23,161 nt of DNA from Deltaproteobacteria bacterium (lineage in GTDB: Bacteria > Desulfobacterota > Desulfomonilia > UBA1062): the NCBI GenBank assembly GCA_023230665.1, contig JALNWY010000030.1, forward strand, positions 1-23,161, given 5' to 3'. Under the pieces are notes generated by a model. The model was not told the origin of the DNA. It saw only the letters and a program-made list of their open reading frames with translations, and searched no databases. Below, in pieces: positions 15,272-23,161 of the stretch (within the stretch, counting starts at the first letter, position 1; each line of letters opens with the position of its first letter). Made by a program: the position numbers and the translations under genes.

Positions 15272-15671
15272 ATGACCTCCTGATTCTTCAACCGAGGGTT
15301 TATCAAGGTATATATATTCTTATGAATAGCAGTCAGCATCCTGATTGAAAGTGCTCCCTTCGAGGAGATGCGGTCCTATGGTGCGGGTTCGGGGGTCTTA
15401 TTCCCGTCGAGAGGACCGGATTCGTATCGCATGCAGGGCCTCCAGGGGCTTGAGCACCTTTGGTATACGCTCGCAGCCGGCCTTCAGGAAGGTGGCTAAA
15501 AGGAAAGATCATAAGGGAAATTGATCGACTGCGGGGCAGAACAGGCATGTCCGCCCGGGAAGATGAAAATTCCGAACAGCGCCGTTTTTTCAAGGCGCCG
15601 CCTATGATGGCCTGCGAGTGCGGGACCTCCTTAAAAAAACCGTGCCCCGCGAAAAAGGTGTTTGCCGGCCC
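15272..15671. other. Intergenic region upstream of the selenoprotein gene
   Basis: These 400 bases lie between the hypothetical gene ending at 15672 and the selenoprotein start at 15271. Frames on both strands are short, Arg/Pro-rich and unsupported. GCGCC and GGCGC around 15582-15600 can pair across a 10-base A/T-rich loop but lack a T-tract. I looked for a tRNA-Sec-like shape and found none. Confidence 0.45.
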
Positions 15672-16016
15672 TTACCTGAATCGTTTGTCCGGCCCGCGGA
15701 GAATGGTGAACTCCGAGAGCAGCCCAATGCCGTTGCCGCCGTCGAGGAAGCGGTAGCCGATCAGGTCCTGCCCCTGAAACTTCTCCGCCTGAATCATGAC
15801 GACCGGGGTCTCTTTTTTCGTGTCATAGTCCATATGGATGGCGCACGCGGGCAATCTCACATCAAGAGGCTTCATCTGACTCGGATTGTTGATGTAGAAC
15901 ACGGCCAAACCCGCATCGACATCGTCCTTGGTCGCGACCCTGTCTCTGATACAGGGCGTTGCACTCCAGTTCGTGATGTCGAGGGGGCCCCACAAGTCGT
16001 TGATTTGATCTGCCAT
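15672..16016 (-). CDS. Conserved-looking hypothetical protein next to the selenoprotein gene
   Basis: 114 residues, soluble, acidic, no signal peptide or membrane segment. It starts MADQINDLWGPLDITNW and alternates predicted beta strands: AGLAVFYIN (36-43), LPACAIHMD (55-63), TPVVMIQAEKF (70-80), DLIGYRFLDGGNGIGLLSEF (84-103). Two cysteines are present, Cys22 (in TPC) and Cys58 (in PAC). I do not recognise a named family. ATG 16016 is well supported by GAGGAGG six bases upstream; an in-frame extension to 16055 is not needed. It lies on the same strand upstream of the deiodinase-like selenoprotein gene with a 400-base gap, which hints at a shared pathway but is not proof of an operon. The palindrome at 16052-16066 lies upstream. 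Confidence 0.8.
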   Translation of the reverse strand: MADQINDLWGPLDITNWSATPCIRDRVATKDDVDAGLAVFYINNPSQMKPLDVRLPACAIHMDYDTKKETPVVMIQAEKFQGQDLIGYRFLDGGNGIGLLSEFTILRGPDKRFR

Positions 16017-16051
16017 GCAGTTCCTCCTCAATGTATGGAAGTATGTTCTTA

Positions 16052-16066
16052 CCACAGTATATGTGG
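16052..16066 (-). promoter_or_regulatory. Operator-like inverted repeat upstream of the hypothetical gene
   Basis: CCACA-GTATA-TGTGG is a perfect inverted repeat with 5-bp arms, 36-50 bases upstream of ATG 16016. On the minus strand its centre reads TATACT (16061-16056), a good -10 hexamer, so a protein bound here would cover the promoter. No good -35 box is seen at 16-18 bases spacing. Confidence 0.35.
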
Positions 16067-16416
16067 ATTGAACAGAGCCAAGTCAGGTATCCTGCCTTTT
16101 TCGAGGGATTATCAGGGGAAAATGAGCTTTATCATGCTGATAACAGGCCTTTGCAATCAAAAGCTCAGTTCAGGTGGTGTATCGTAAAGAATTTACTGGA
16201 TTTCTGAATATGGAAAAGCGGGAGCCGCTGCCGGGGAGGTACGTACAGCAAGGGCACACCCCCTCGATGGTGATCCACCCGGCATGGCAGGATGCCCCAA
16301 CCCGGTGCCGGGTGCATTCAGGGAGCCTGCGTGTAAAGCACAACTGCAAGGATTTCCAACAGAAAGCATAGACTCTTTGGTCAGTTTCAGCTATAGATCA
16401 CGGAACAGGAAGTGTC

Positions 16417-16433
16417 GGACACCCTGGGTGTCC
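16417..16433 (+). promoter_or_regulatory. Perfect 17-base palindrome upstream of the acyl-CoA synthetase gene
   Basis: GGACACCC-T-GGGTGTCC has 8-bp perfect arms around one base and ends 26 bases before the ATG at 16460, just ahead of the ribosome site. Its size and position fit a dimeric repressor operator controlling this gene. As RNA it could also form a stem, though the one-base loop would have to open. Confidence 0.5.
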
Positions 16434-16459
16434 CTGATATAGGGAGAGGAGAGTGAACC

Positions 16460-18010
16460 ATGAGCAACATCATCAATCGTGACACCATCGGTGACATGGC
16501 CAGGAGGGCGGCAACCAAATACGGCGACAAGACAGCCATCATCTTCCGCGACGTGAAGCTCTCGTTTTATGACCTGGAGCGCGAGGCGAGGCGTTTTGCC
16601 CATCTCATGAAGAGATACGGCATCAAGAAGGGCGACCGGGTCAGCATCTACGCCTACAATTCCCACTACTATCCTATCAGCATGCTCGGCCTTGCCAAGA
16701 TAGGAGCGATCCAGGTGCCCATCAACTACATGCTCAATGCCGAGGAGATCGCCTACATCGTCAACCATTCCGGGTCCCGGCTCTTCATCGTGGAGGACGG
16801 CCTGTATCCCATCATCGCCCAGTCCCAGGCCAGGTTCGATACCGTGGAGAAATGGGGCTTCATCCCGCTGGGCGGCTCGCTCCTCCCCGAGGGTTTTTTC
16901 GACCTGATCGAGGAAATGAAAGACATGCCCTATGAAGAACCCCAGATCGACGTCAGTGCGGAAGACATTGTCCAGATTCCGTACACCAGCGGCACGGAGT
17001 CAAAGCCCAAGGGCGCCATGCTCTCGCACCGGGCACTCATGTCGCAATATCACAGCTGCATCTTCGACGGCCAGTACGACACCTACGACGTGAGCCTGCA
17101 CGCCCTGCCCCTGTTCCACTGCGCCCAGCTCCACTGCTTTCTCATGCCCTATCTGTACGTGGGCGCCACGAACATCATCATGCACAAAGCCGATGCCCTG
17201 GAGATGATCAGAAACATCGAGAAGTATCAGATCACCCACCTGTTCGCCCCGCCCACAGTGTGGATCGGGATCCTCAACCATCCCGAATTCAAGAACCATA
17301 ACCACGGCAGTCTGAAGAAGGCCGCCTATGGCGCCAGCATCATGCCCGTTGAGATCATCAAGCAGCTCAGTGTCGCTTTCAGAGGCCTGAAACTGTGGAA
17401 CTACTACGGTCAGACCGAGATGGGCCCGGTAGCCACCATATTGAAACCCGAAGACCAGCTTCTGAAGCCAGGCTCTGCAGGCCAGCCAGTGCTCAATGTG
17501 GAGACCAGGCTCATGGATGACGACGGAAGGTTCGTACCCAACGGCGAGGTGGGCGAGATCGTGCACCGCTCCGGCCATGTCATGACAGGCTATCTGAACG
17601 ATGTGGAGAAGACCGATGCCGCCTTTGCCTACGGCTGGTTCCACAGCGGCGATCTGGGCAGGTTTGACGAAGACGGGTACCTCTATGTGGTGGACCGCAA
17701 GAAGGACATGATCAAGACCGGGGGCGAAAATGTGGCCTCGCGCGAGGTGGAGGAGGTGCTCTACCGGCATCCGGATGTCGAGGAGGTTGCGGTCATCGGC
17801 CTTCCCGACCCCAAGTGGATCGAGATCGTGGCAGCGGTGGTTGTTTCGAAAAAGGGCGCGGCCACAAGCGATAAAGACCTCGTGTCCTACTGCAAGGAGC
17901 ATCTGGCCGGGTTCAAATGCCCGAAGAAGATTATCATGACCGACAAGCTCCCGAAAAATCCCTCGGGCAAGATACTCAAGCGCGAGCTCAAGAAACGCTA
18001 TGCAAAATAG
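16460..18010 (+). CDS. Acyl-CoA synthetase (AMP-forming, ANL superfamily)
   Basis: 516 residues. ANL core motifs are complete: phosphate loop YTSGTESKPKG (175-185), YGQTE (316-320), SGDLG (396-400) with the ATP-ribose Asp398, DRKKDMIKTGGEN (412-424) at the hinge, and PKNPSGKILKREL (498-510) with catalytic Lys504. Acyl-AMP and then acyl-CoA formation is expected. Length and motif spelling fit the long/medium-chain fatty-acid CoA ligases of syntrophs and sulfate reducers; substrate chain length or aromatic preference cannot be decided by eye. ATG 16460 has GAGAGGAGAG upstream. A perfect palindrome at 16417-16433 suggests regulated expression. It has no close downstream partner. Confidence 0.93.
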   Translation: MSNIINRDTIGDMARRAATKYGDKTAIIFRDVKLSFYDLEREARRFAHLMKRYGIKKGDRVSIYAYNSHYYPISMLGLAKIGAIQVPINYMLNAEEIAYIVNHSGSRLFIVEDGLYPIIAQSQARFDTVEKWGFIPLGGSLLPEGFFDLIEEMKDMPYEEPQIDVSAEDIVQIPYTSGTESKPKGAMLSHRALMSQYHSCIFDGQYDTYDVSLHALPLFHCAQLHCFLMPYLYVGATNIIMHKADALEMIRNIEKYQITHLFAPPTVWIGILNHPEFKNHNHGSLKKAAYGASIMPVEIIKQLSVAFRGLKLWNYYGQTEMGPVATILKPEDQLLKPGSAGQPVLNVETRLMDDDGRFVPNGEVGEIVHRSGHVMTGYLNDVEKTDAAFAYGWFHSGDLGRFDEDGYLYVVDRKKDMIKTGGENVASREVEEVLYRHPDVEEVAVIGLPDPKWIEIVAAVVVSKKGAATSDKDLVSYCKEHLAGFKCPKKIIMTDKLPKNPSGKILKRELKKRYAK

Positions 18011-18275
18011 CTGGAGGATGAACAGGTTTTTAGCTCTGGTACGATCCGGGGGCTCCTGCCGGGCAATCTCTTCAGGCTGTACGTTACGTGAGGAAGCCGC
18101 CTCACCTTCATACCAATTGGCGCCGCTTGTATAGACGGTGCCGGCGATCCCGTTCTCTTTCGTGTTTCTTCTGATATGGATGATGAAAAAAAGACCGGCT
18201 GGACGAGGGCCGGCTGTTTACCGTGCGCATGGGGGAACAGGGAGAGAAAATCTCGAGAAAAAAGGAGATCCCATC

Positions 18276-18425
18276 ATGATGCGCAGAGAAGAGTTCCTGA
18301 GGCTGCATCCGGATGCAAAAGGAGAGATGGTTGCATACAGCAAAGACGGCGAGAAGTTGGGGAGAATCACTGCCCTCAACCAGGATACCATCTCCGTTTT
18401 GGCAGGCGGTGTGGAGAGAGACTGA
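18276..18425 (+). CDS. Small PRC-barrel/DUF2171-like protein
   Basis: 49 residues from ATG 18276 (a second ATG follows at once). AAGGAG lies eight bases upstream, a strong ribosome site. The stretch GEMVAYSKDGEKLGRITALNQDTISV resembles the first strands of PRC-barrel and DUF2171 proteins ('V.s.DGekIGkV..v..d.i.v'). The protein stops at TGA shortly after, so the barrel would be incomplete. It is either a genuine mini-protein that oligomerises or a truncated copy. A GCCCT-GAAT-AGGGC hairpin at 18453-18466 follows. It sits between the acyl-CoA synthetase and M16 protease genes. Confidence 0.5.
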   Translation: MMRREEFLRLHPDAKGEMVAYSKDGEKLGRITALNQDTISVLAGGVERD

Positions 18426-18452
18426 CCTGAAAACTATTATAAGCCATATGCG

Positions 18453-18466
18453 GCCCTGAATAGGGC
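18453..18466 (+). other. Small GC hairpin after the 49-residue gene
   Basis: GCCCT-GAAT-AGGGC is a perfect 5-bp stem with a 4-base loop, 28 bases after the stop codon. No T-tract follows, so it is at best a weak terminator. Confidence 0.25.
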
Positions 18467-18628
18467 ATGGCAGGGAAGAGCAGGGGCTTTAAGCCTTTGC
18501 CGGAAGCCGGTCGGGTCTCTGCAGAGGGCCCCATCAGAAGTTTTGCCGCAGAATATATCCGGGCTTAAAAAACGGGGCAAAAGAGTTTTTCCTTGATTCT
18601 TTTTCCTGTCTGGTACCACACAAAGGGC

Positions 18629-21358
18629 ATGAATGTGCAGAAAAACTCTCAAGAAAGACATTACCGGTCCTGTATCCCGGCAGCGGCCCTGCTCGTGCTG
18701 CCGGTGATGGCTGCATTCGCCCTGCTTCCGCCTGCGGCCCCGGCGCAGGACACCCCTCCGGCAGGAGAGAAAAACATCGCGCGGGCCACGCTGGACAACG
18801 GTCTTGAAGTGGTCGTGGTGCGCAACACCCTTTCTCCCGTAGCTGCCACGGTGGTCAGCTACAAGGTTGGGGCGGACGAGTCCCCGGCCGGATTCCCGGG
18901 CACGGCCCATGCGCTCGAACATATGATGTTCCGCGGCAGCCCTGGGCTTTCGGCCGGACAGCTGGCCAACATCACGGCGGCAATGGGCGGCATGTTCAAC
19001 GCGCTCACCCGGCAGAGCGCCACCCAGTATTTCTTCACTGTGCCTGCAGCGGATCTGGAGATTGCGCTTCAGGTCGAGGCCGCCCGCATGCAGGGCATCC
19101 TCGGCAGGGAGGAGGCATGGAATCAGGAGCGGGGGGCCATGCTGCAGGAGGTGGCCCGCAATCACTCCATACCGGAATATGTGCTCTACACCAGGCTCAG
19201 AGAGGCCCTGTTCAAGGGCACGCCCTACGAGCAGGACGCGCTCGGCACCCGCACCTCCCTGGAGAAGACCACGGCCGGCATGCTCGGGCGATTTCACAAC
19301 GCCTGGTACGTTCCCAACAACGCCGTGCTGGTAGTGGCCGGCGACGTCGACCCGCAGGATACCCTGGAGAAGATCGGGCGGCTCTTTGGCGAAATCCCCG
19401 GAAGAGATGTCCCCGGGCGGCCCGGGGTGGACTTGAGGCCCGTGAAGCAGCAGACCATACGGCTGAAGACCGACAAGCCCTATGGATCGGTGGTCACGGC
19501 TATGCGCATGCCAGGCTACAGCAGCCCGGACTACGCCGCGGCCCGGGTGTTCTCCGATATCCTGAACAATCCCCGGGGCGTTCTGTACGCCCTGGTGCCG
19601 CAAGGCAAGGCCCTCGACACCGGGTTCGAGATGGATACCTACCCGGAGGCCGGAATGGGATATGCGGTGGCCCTGTTCCCTCAAGGGTCCGATCCGCAGG
19701 ACCTGGAGAGGGAGCTGAAGGAAGTGCTTTCGCGCCTGGCGCACGACGGTGTTTCCGAGGAGATGGTCGCCGCGGCCAAGCGCCGCACCATGACCTCGGT
19801 GGAACTCGAGAAAAACTCGGTCACCGGACTGGCCATGGCATGGTCGACCGCCCTGGCCGTGGAAGGGCGCACCTCTCCCGAGGAGATCCTGGACGCCATA
19901 GAAAAGGTCTCGCCCCAGGACGTGAACCGCCTGGCTCGCGCCTGCCTGGACCTTGACAGCTCCGTGACGGGCATTCTTGTCCCCGAGCCTTCGGGCGGGC
20001 CCATGTCGTCATCGGATAGCTTCGGCGGCCTGGAGCCGTTCACGCCCGAGAGCGTCAAGACCGTCGCGCTCCCCCCCTGGGCGGAAAAGACCCTGGAGAG
20101 ACTCTCTGTTCCGGAATCCAGGGTAAGCCCGGTGGTGAGCACGCTCCCCAACGGCATCAACCTGATCGTCCAGCCCGAGTCCGTGAGCGAGACAGTGAGC
20201 GTCTACGGGCATGTGAAGAACACCCCGGAGCTGCAGGCGCCCAAAGGCAGGGAGGGTGTGAACGAGGTGCTCGACAATCTCTTCTCCTATGGCACGACCT
20301 CGCTGGACCGGGAGGAGTTCCAGAGGGCCCTGGACGGGATCGGGGCGTTCGCCGCTCCGGGAGCGGACTTCACCTTGCAGGTGCTGGCCGGTCATGTGGA
20401 GCGGGGGATGGAGCTCCTTGCAGACAACGAGCTCAGGCCGGCCCTGCCGGAAAAGGCATTCCTGACAGTGCGCCGCCAGGTTGCGGCCACTGTGGCCGGG
20501 CGTCTGAAAAGCCCTGAGTATCTCGCCGAGCGTGCCGTCCAAAAGGCAATCTATCCCGAGAACGACCCGACGCTCAGGCAGGCCACGCCGGAGACAGTGG
20601 CCTCGCTGAGTCTGAACGAGGTGAGGGACTATTACCGCAGGGTTTTCCGGCCGGACATGACCACCATCGTGGTCATCGGGCGCATTACGCCCGAGAAGGC
20701 CCGGGCGCTCGTGGAAAAGCATTTCGGCGGCTGGGAGGCCCCGCAGGCTCCCAAACCCGACGTGCTCCTGCCCGCAGTCCCGCTCAACGGTCCGTCTCAT
20801 ACCCGGGTGCCCAACGAAAGTCGGGTCCAGGACCGGGTAATGCTCGCCCAGACCCTCGGGCTGACCCGCTCGCATCCGGACTACTACGCCTTGCAGCTCG
20901 GCAATCACGTGCTCGGGGGCGCCTTCTACGCCACCCGGCTCTACCGGGACCTGAGGGAGAGGGCCGGCCTGGTGTACCACGTATCCTCGTACTTTGACAT
21001 GAGCCAGAGAAGGGGACGCTACACCGTGGAGTATGCGTGCGATCCGTCGAACGCGGGCCAGGCTCGTGCCATCGTGGAGCGCAATCTCGAGGACATGCGC
21101 AAAAAACCGGTGACTCCCGATGAATTGCTGCGCGCCAAGGCGCTGCTGCTCAGGAAGATTCCGCTCTCCGAGTCCAGCGTGCGGAGCATCGCGCTGGGGT
21201 TCATCCACCGGACCAGGCTCGACCTGCCCCTGGACGAGCCCGTCCGGGCCGCGCATCGCTATCTCGGGCTCAGCGCCCCTGAGGTGCGGGACGCCTTTGC
21301 GCGGTGGGTGCGCATCGATGACCTGGTCCAGGTGGTCGAGGGCCCTGCCTCACGGTAG
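18629..21358 (+). CDS. Secreted M16 family zinc metalloprotease, two-domain
   Basis: 909 residues with a signal peptide (hydrophobic about 17-36, likely cleavage at APA-QD near 39-40). The first M16 unit has the inverted zinc motif HALEH (His94, Glu97, His98) and the distal ligand Glu174 in MLQEVARNHS, exactly 76 residues later, so it should be active. The second unit (about 535-900) lacks HxxEH (GVNEVLDNLF at that place) and matches the non-catalytic partner half; RERAGLVYHVSSYFD is its typical Arg/Tyr-containing segment. Both halves in one chain resemble pitrilysin-like or fused PqqL/YmxG-type periplasmic peptidases. The ATG at 18629 starts the signal peptide; the ribosome site (AAAGGG) is close and weak, and TTG 18593 is an alternative. 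Confidence 0.92.
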   Translation: MNVQKNSQERHYRSCIPAAALLVLPVMAAFALLPPAAPAQDTPPAGEKNIARATLDNGLEVVVVRNTLSPVAATVVSYKVGADESPAGFPGTAHALEHMMFRGSPGLSAGQLANITAAMGGMFNALTRQSATQYFFTVPAADLEIALQVEAARMQGILGREEAWNQERGAMLQEVARNHSIPEYVLYTRLREALFKGTPYEQDALGTRTSLEKTTAGMLGRFHNAWYVPNNAVLVVAGDVDPQDTLEKIGRLFGEIPGRDVPGRPGVDLRPVKQQTIRLKTDKPYGSVVTAMRMPGYSSPDYAAARVFSDILNNPRGVLYALVPQGKALDTGFEMDTYPEAGMGYAVALFPQGSDPQDLERELKEVLSRLAHDGVSEEMVAAAKRRTMTSVELEKNSVTGLAMAWSTALAVEGRTSPEEILDAIEKVSPQDVNRLARACLDLDSSVTGILVPEPSGGPMSSSDSFGGLEPFTPESVKTVALPPWAEKTLERLSVPESRVSPVVSTLPNGINLIVQPESVSETVSVYGHVKNTPELQAPKGREGVNEVLDNLFSYGTTSLDREEFQRALDGIGAFAAPGADFTLQVLAGHVERGMELLADNELRPALPEKAFLTVRRQVAATVAGRLKSPEYLAERAVQKAIYPENDPTLRQATPETVASLSLNEVRDYYRRVFRPDMTTIVVIGRITPEKARALVEKHFGGWEAPQAPKPDVLLPAVPLNGPSHTRVPNESRVQDRVMLAQTLGLTRSHPDYYALQLGNHVLGGAFYATRLYRDLRERAGLVYHVSSYFDMSQRRGRYTVEYACDPSNAGQARAIVERNLEDMRKKPVTPDELLRAKALLLRKIPLSESSVRSIALGFIHRTRLDLPLDEPVRAAHRYLGLSAPEVRDAFARWVRIDDLVQVVEGPASR

Positions 21359-21568
21359 AGCGCCCCCCAGGGAGTGTTTGCACAGACTCTGGTCCGGCGT
21401 CCTCCCCGGGAGGAGATCCTTATTCCGTCTTTGGCCTGGATGTCTGCCCGGTGTCCGGACAAAGGCAGTGCAGCAGCCGGTGTGCCGGCAGGCAAGCAGC
21501 AGATATCCCTTCCCCTTTTCTCACAACGCGGTTTTCTTATTCGGCTCGATGAGATATACTCGTTATCC

Positions 21569-22984
21569 ATGACCACGAAAAGAAAACACGGGGTTCTTCC
21601 TGCTCTGGTGATGGCGTGCGCGGCCGTCCTCCTGGCGGGGGCCGCCTTTTCTCCGGCGCATGCGCTGCCGGCCGGCTGGGAGGGGTATCGCGGCTGGATC
21701 GCAGGCATTGCGCTTGGGGGTTTGGTTCTCGGCCTGCTTGCCGTTGTTTTCTTCCAGAGGCAAAACGGGCGGGAGATCGAGCTTCGTCAGGGTGACCTGG
21801 AGAGGCTGGTGAGGCAGCGCACTGCCTTGCTCGAAGCCGAGGTCGAAAAGGGGAGGATCGCGCAGGAGGAGCTCGCGCAGAGCGAGGCAGACCTGAAGAT
21901 GGTCCAGGAGGTGGCTGTAGTCGGCGGCTGGAATCTCGACCTGCACACGAACGAGCTCGCCTGGACCGACAGCGTGTACGAGATCTTCGGGCTGCCGCGC
22001 GGGACGCCTCTGGATTACGGAAAGTTCCTCTCGCTGGTGCATCCGGATGATGCCGAGTATGTGGACAGGAGCTGGAGAGATGCGCTGAAGGGCGCTCGGT
22101 ACGACATCGAGCACCGCATTCTGACGGACGGGGCCGTGAAATGGGTCAGGCAGAAGGCCCGGGTGGAATTTTCCGACAACGGCACCCCGTTGCGCGGTTC
22201 GGGCATCGTGCAGGACATCACCGGGCGCAAGCAGGCCGAGCAGGAGCAGCACGTGCTCCGCCGGCAGCTCATGCATGTCTCCCGGGTCACCACGGCCGGA
22301 GAGCTCACTGCTGCGCTCGCCCACGAGATCAGCCAGCCTCTGGCCGCGATCCTTGCGAATGCGCAAGCCGCCCGGCACATCCTCAATGACGAGAAGCCCG
22401 ACATGGACGAGCTCCATGCGATCCTGGAAGACATCATCAGCGACGACAGCCGCGCCCGGGACATGATCAAACGGATCCGCTCCCTGCTCAGGAAGGAAAG
22501 CGAGAAGTCCGGCCGCGTGGACATCAACCAGGTCATAGAGGATGTCCTGAAGCTGGTGGAGCCGGAATCCCGGTTCAGGGGCGTCACGGTCCGGTCCGTT
22601 CTGGCACAAGGGCTCCCCCCGGCGATGGGGGACCCGATTCAAATGGGACAGGTGGTGATCAACCTGCTGCTCAACGCCATGGAGGCCTTTGGCGAGGATT
22701 CCGAGCCTCCGCGGGACGTCACGGTGGAGAGCCGGATGGAAGGCGGGACAGAGATTGTGGTCAGTGTCCGGGACACAGGCAAAGGCATCGGCGAGCAGGC
22801 CATGCGTTCGGTATTCGATCCCTTTTACACGGCCAGGGGAAACGGGCTGGGCCTGGGGCTTCCCATCAGCCGCTCCATCATCGAGGCCCATGGCGGCAGG
22901 CTCTCTGCAGCGGACAATCCGGGAGCCGGTGCGACCTTCTCCTTCAGCCTGCCGGTGATGGAAAGAAAGGCGCAACATGAATGA
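21569..22984 (+). CDS. PAS-domain sensor histidine kinase (FixL/NtrB-like)
   Basis: 471 residues. An N-terminal hydrophobic stretch (10-30, ending AHA) and a second one (43-62) flank a tiny extracytoplasmic loop. A coiled coil runs from about 67 to 112. A PAS fold with PAC segment follows (about 112-222: HPDDAEYVDRSW, GIVQDITGRKQAE). HisKA carries His252 in ALAHEISQPLAAI. The HATPase_c domain has the N box NLLLNAMEA (364-372), G1 DTGKGIG (402-408), F box FDPFYTA and G2 GLGLGLPISRS. It phosphorylates the adjacent FixJ-type regulator. The ligand of the PAS domain is unknown; no haem-binding His is identified. ATG 21569 is taken because it starts the hydrophobic leader; the ribosome site is poor. 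The stop overlaps the next start. Confidence 0.92.
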   Translation: MTTKRKHGVLPALVMACAAVLLAGAAFSPAHALPAGWEGYRGWIAGIALGGLVLGLLAVVFFQRQNGREIELRQGDLERLVRQRTALLEAEVEKGRIAQEELAQSEADLKMVQEVAVVGGWNLDLHTNELAWTDSVYEIFGLPRGTPLDYGKFLSLVHPDDAEYVDRSWRDALKGARYDIEHRILTDGAVKWVRQKARVEFSDNGTPLRGSGIVQDITGRKQAEQEQHVLRRQLMHVSRVTTAGELTAALAHEISQPLAAILANAQAARHILNDEKPDMDELHAILEDIISDDSRARDMIKRIRSLLRKESEKSGRVDINQVIEDVLKLVEPESRFRGVTVRSVLAQGLPPAMGDPIQMGQVVINLLLNAMEAFGEDSEPPRDVTVESRMEGGTEIVVSVRDTGKGIGEQAMRSVFDPFYTARGNGLGLGLPISRSIIEAHGGRLSAADNPGAGATFSFSLPVMERKAQHE

Positions 22985-23161
22985 CCGGCCCGATGCGGAG
23001 ATTCTGATCATCGATGATGATGCCTCCATACGCAAGGCATTGGAAAGACTGCTTCGGAGCATGGGATACCGGACACGAACCTTCTCCTCGGCGCAGGAGT
23101 TTCTGGACACGGATTTTCAGTCAGGTTCCGTGGTCTGCATTGTTCTCGATGTCAAGATGCC
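22977..23161 (+). CDS. FixJ-type response regulator, truncated by window end
   Basis: 61 complete codons are visible. IIDDDASIRKALERLLRSMGY is the receiver-domain start, with the acidic metal-binding residues Asp13-Asp15 region. The phosphoacceptor is Asp58 in CIVLDVKMP. The spelling is that of the FixJ/TodT/NarL-related group, normally followed by a LuxR-type DNA-binding domain beyond the edge. The start ATG 22977 overlaps the kinase stop by 8 bases, typical of translational coupling in a two-component pair. Confidence 0.9.
   Translation, partial: MNDRPDAEILIIDDDASIRKALERLLRSMGYRTRTFSSAQEFLDTDFQSGSVVCIVLDVKM

Larger units (their letters stand above)
16017..16459. other. Divergent intergenic region with two palindromes
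   Basis: These 443 bases separate the minus-strand hypothetical gene from the plus-strand acyl-CoA synthetase gene. They contain CCACA-N5-TGTGG at 16052-16066 and a perfect 17-base palindrome at 16417-16433. A plus-strand frame from ATG 16210 to 16371 (53 codons) has two Cys and several His near its end, but no ribosome site; I do not call it. Confidence 0.5.

Noticed and set aside
15272..15671. Search for tRNA-Sec (selC) or a CRISPR array near the selenoprotein gene
   Set aside because: No cloverleaf-like arms, no conserved T-arm with matching acceptor stem, and no regularly spaced repeats were found.
16210..16371. 53-codon plus-strand frame with Cys and His near its end
   Set aside because: No ribosome site and the Cys/His spacing does not form a convincing zinc ribbon; possible but unsupported.
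18423..18466. Possible second selenocysteine: TGA at the end of the 49-residue gene with a G-leading hairpin loop 32 nt downstream
   Set aside because: The sequence after the TGA shows no protein-like conservation or redox motif, and the stem is only 5 bp. Treated as a normal stop.
20009..21256. 415-codon minus-strand frame opposite the M16 protease (also 18437-19744 and 21563-23110)
   Set aside because: Long antisense frames are expected at this GC content; the sense strand carries intact catalytic motifs.

Overview
The window looks like a stretch of chromosome from a GC-rich, strictly or mostly anaerobic Gram-negative bacterium. It most resembles the Desulfobacterota (former Deltaproteobacteria: Syntrophobacterales, Desulfomonile and similar groups). 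The case rests on lipid-handling genes (fabI, a crotonase, an acyl-CoA synthetase), envelope genes with Gram-negative signal peptides or lipoboxes, strong AGGAGG-type ribosome sites, and a UGA-encoded selenocysteine protein. No phage, transposon, CRISPR, tRNA or rRNA was recognised. Taxonomy is inference only.

Layout. 1-1922 (minus): an FG-GAP-like membrane-anchored protein cut by the window edge, preceded by a SPOR + NlpC/P60 lipoprotein. 2268-2936 (plus): a small membrane protein made of three repeats of one hydrophobic hairpin unit. 3122-3658: a Spy/ZraP-like periplasmic protein with a Met/Gly-rich tail. 3703-7642: a KtrB/TrkH potassium channel subunit, its KtrA/TrkA regulator and a GH15 glucoamylase-like enzyme, probably one operon. 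7980-8840: an exported DUF3108-type protein, convergent with a crotonase (8935-9654, minus), with hairpins between them. A 604-base gap separates the crotonase from the divergent fabI (10259-11053). 11074-13751 (minus): a phospholipase D/cardiolipin synthase followed by a membrane metallophosphoesterase.

14003-16016 (minus) is the most unusual part. A 114-residue protein of unknown function is followed by a redoxin-fold protein of the iodothyronine-deiodinase-like type, then by an N-terminally short GNAT acetyltransferase. The redoxin reading frame is interrupted by TGA exactly at its active site (Ser-Ile-Thr-TGA-Pro). It continues in the same frame for 204 more residues, and a textbook bacterial SECIS-like hairpin (6-bp stem, GGUC loop, 17 nt after the UGA) lies just downstream. 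A conventional gene caller would split this gene in two and miss it.

16460-18010 (plus) is an acyl-CoA synthetase with a perfect 17-base palindrome just upstream. A 49-residue PRC-barrel-like protein follows, then a secreted two-domain M16 metalloprotease (18629-21358). The window ends in a PAS sensor histidine kinase overlapping a FixJ-type response regulator that runs off the end.

The functional themes are envelope maintenance (peptidoglycan hydrolase, M16 protease, Spy-like protein, cardiolipin synthase), lipid metabolism (FabI, crotonase, acyl-CoA synthetase), potassium/osmotic homeostasis and selenium-dependent redox chemistry.
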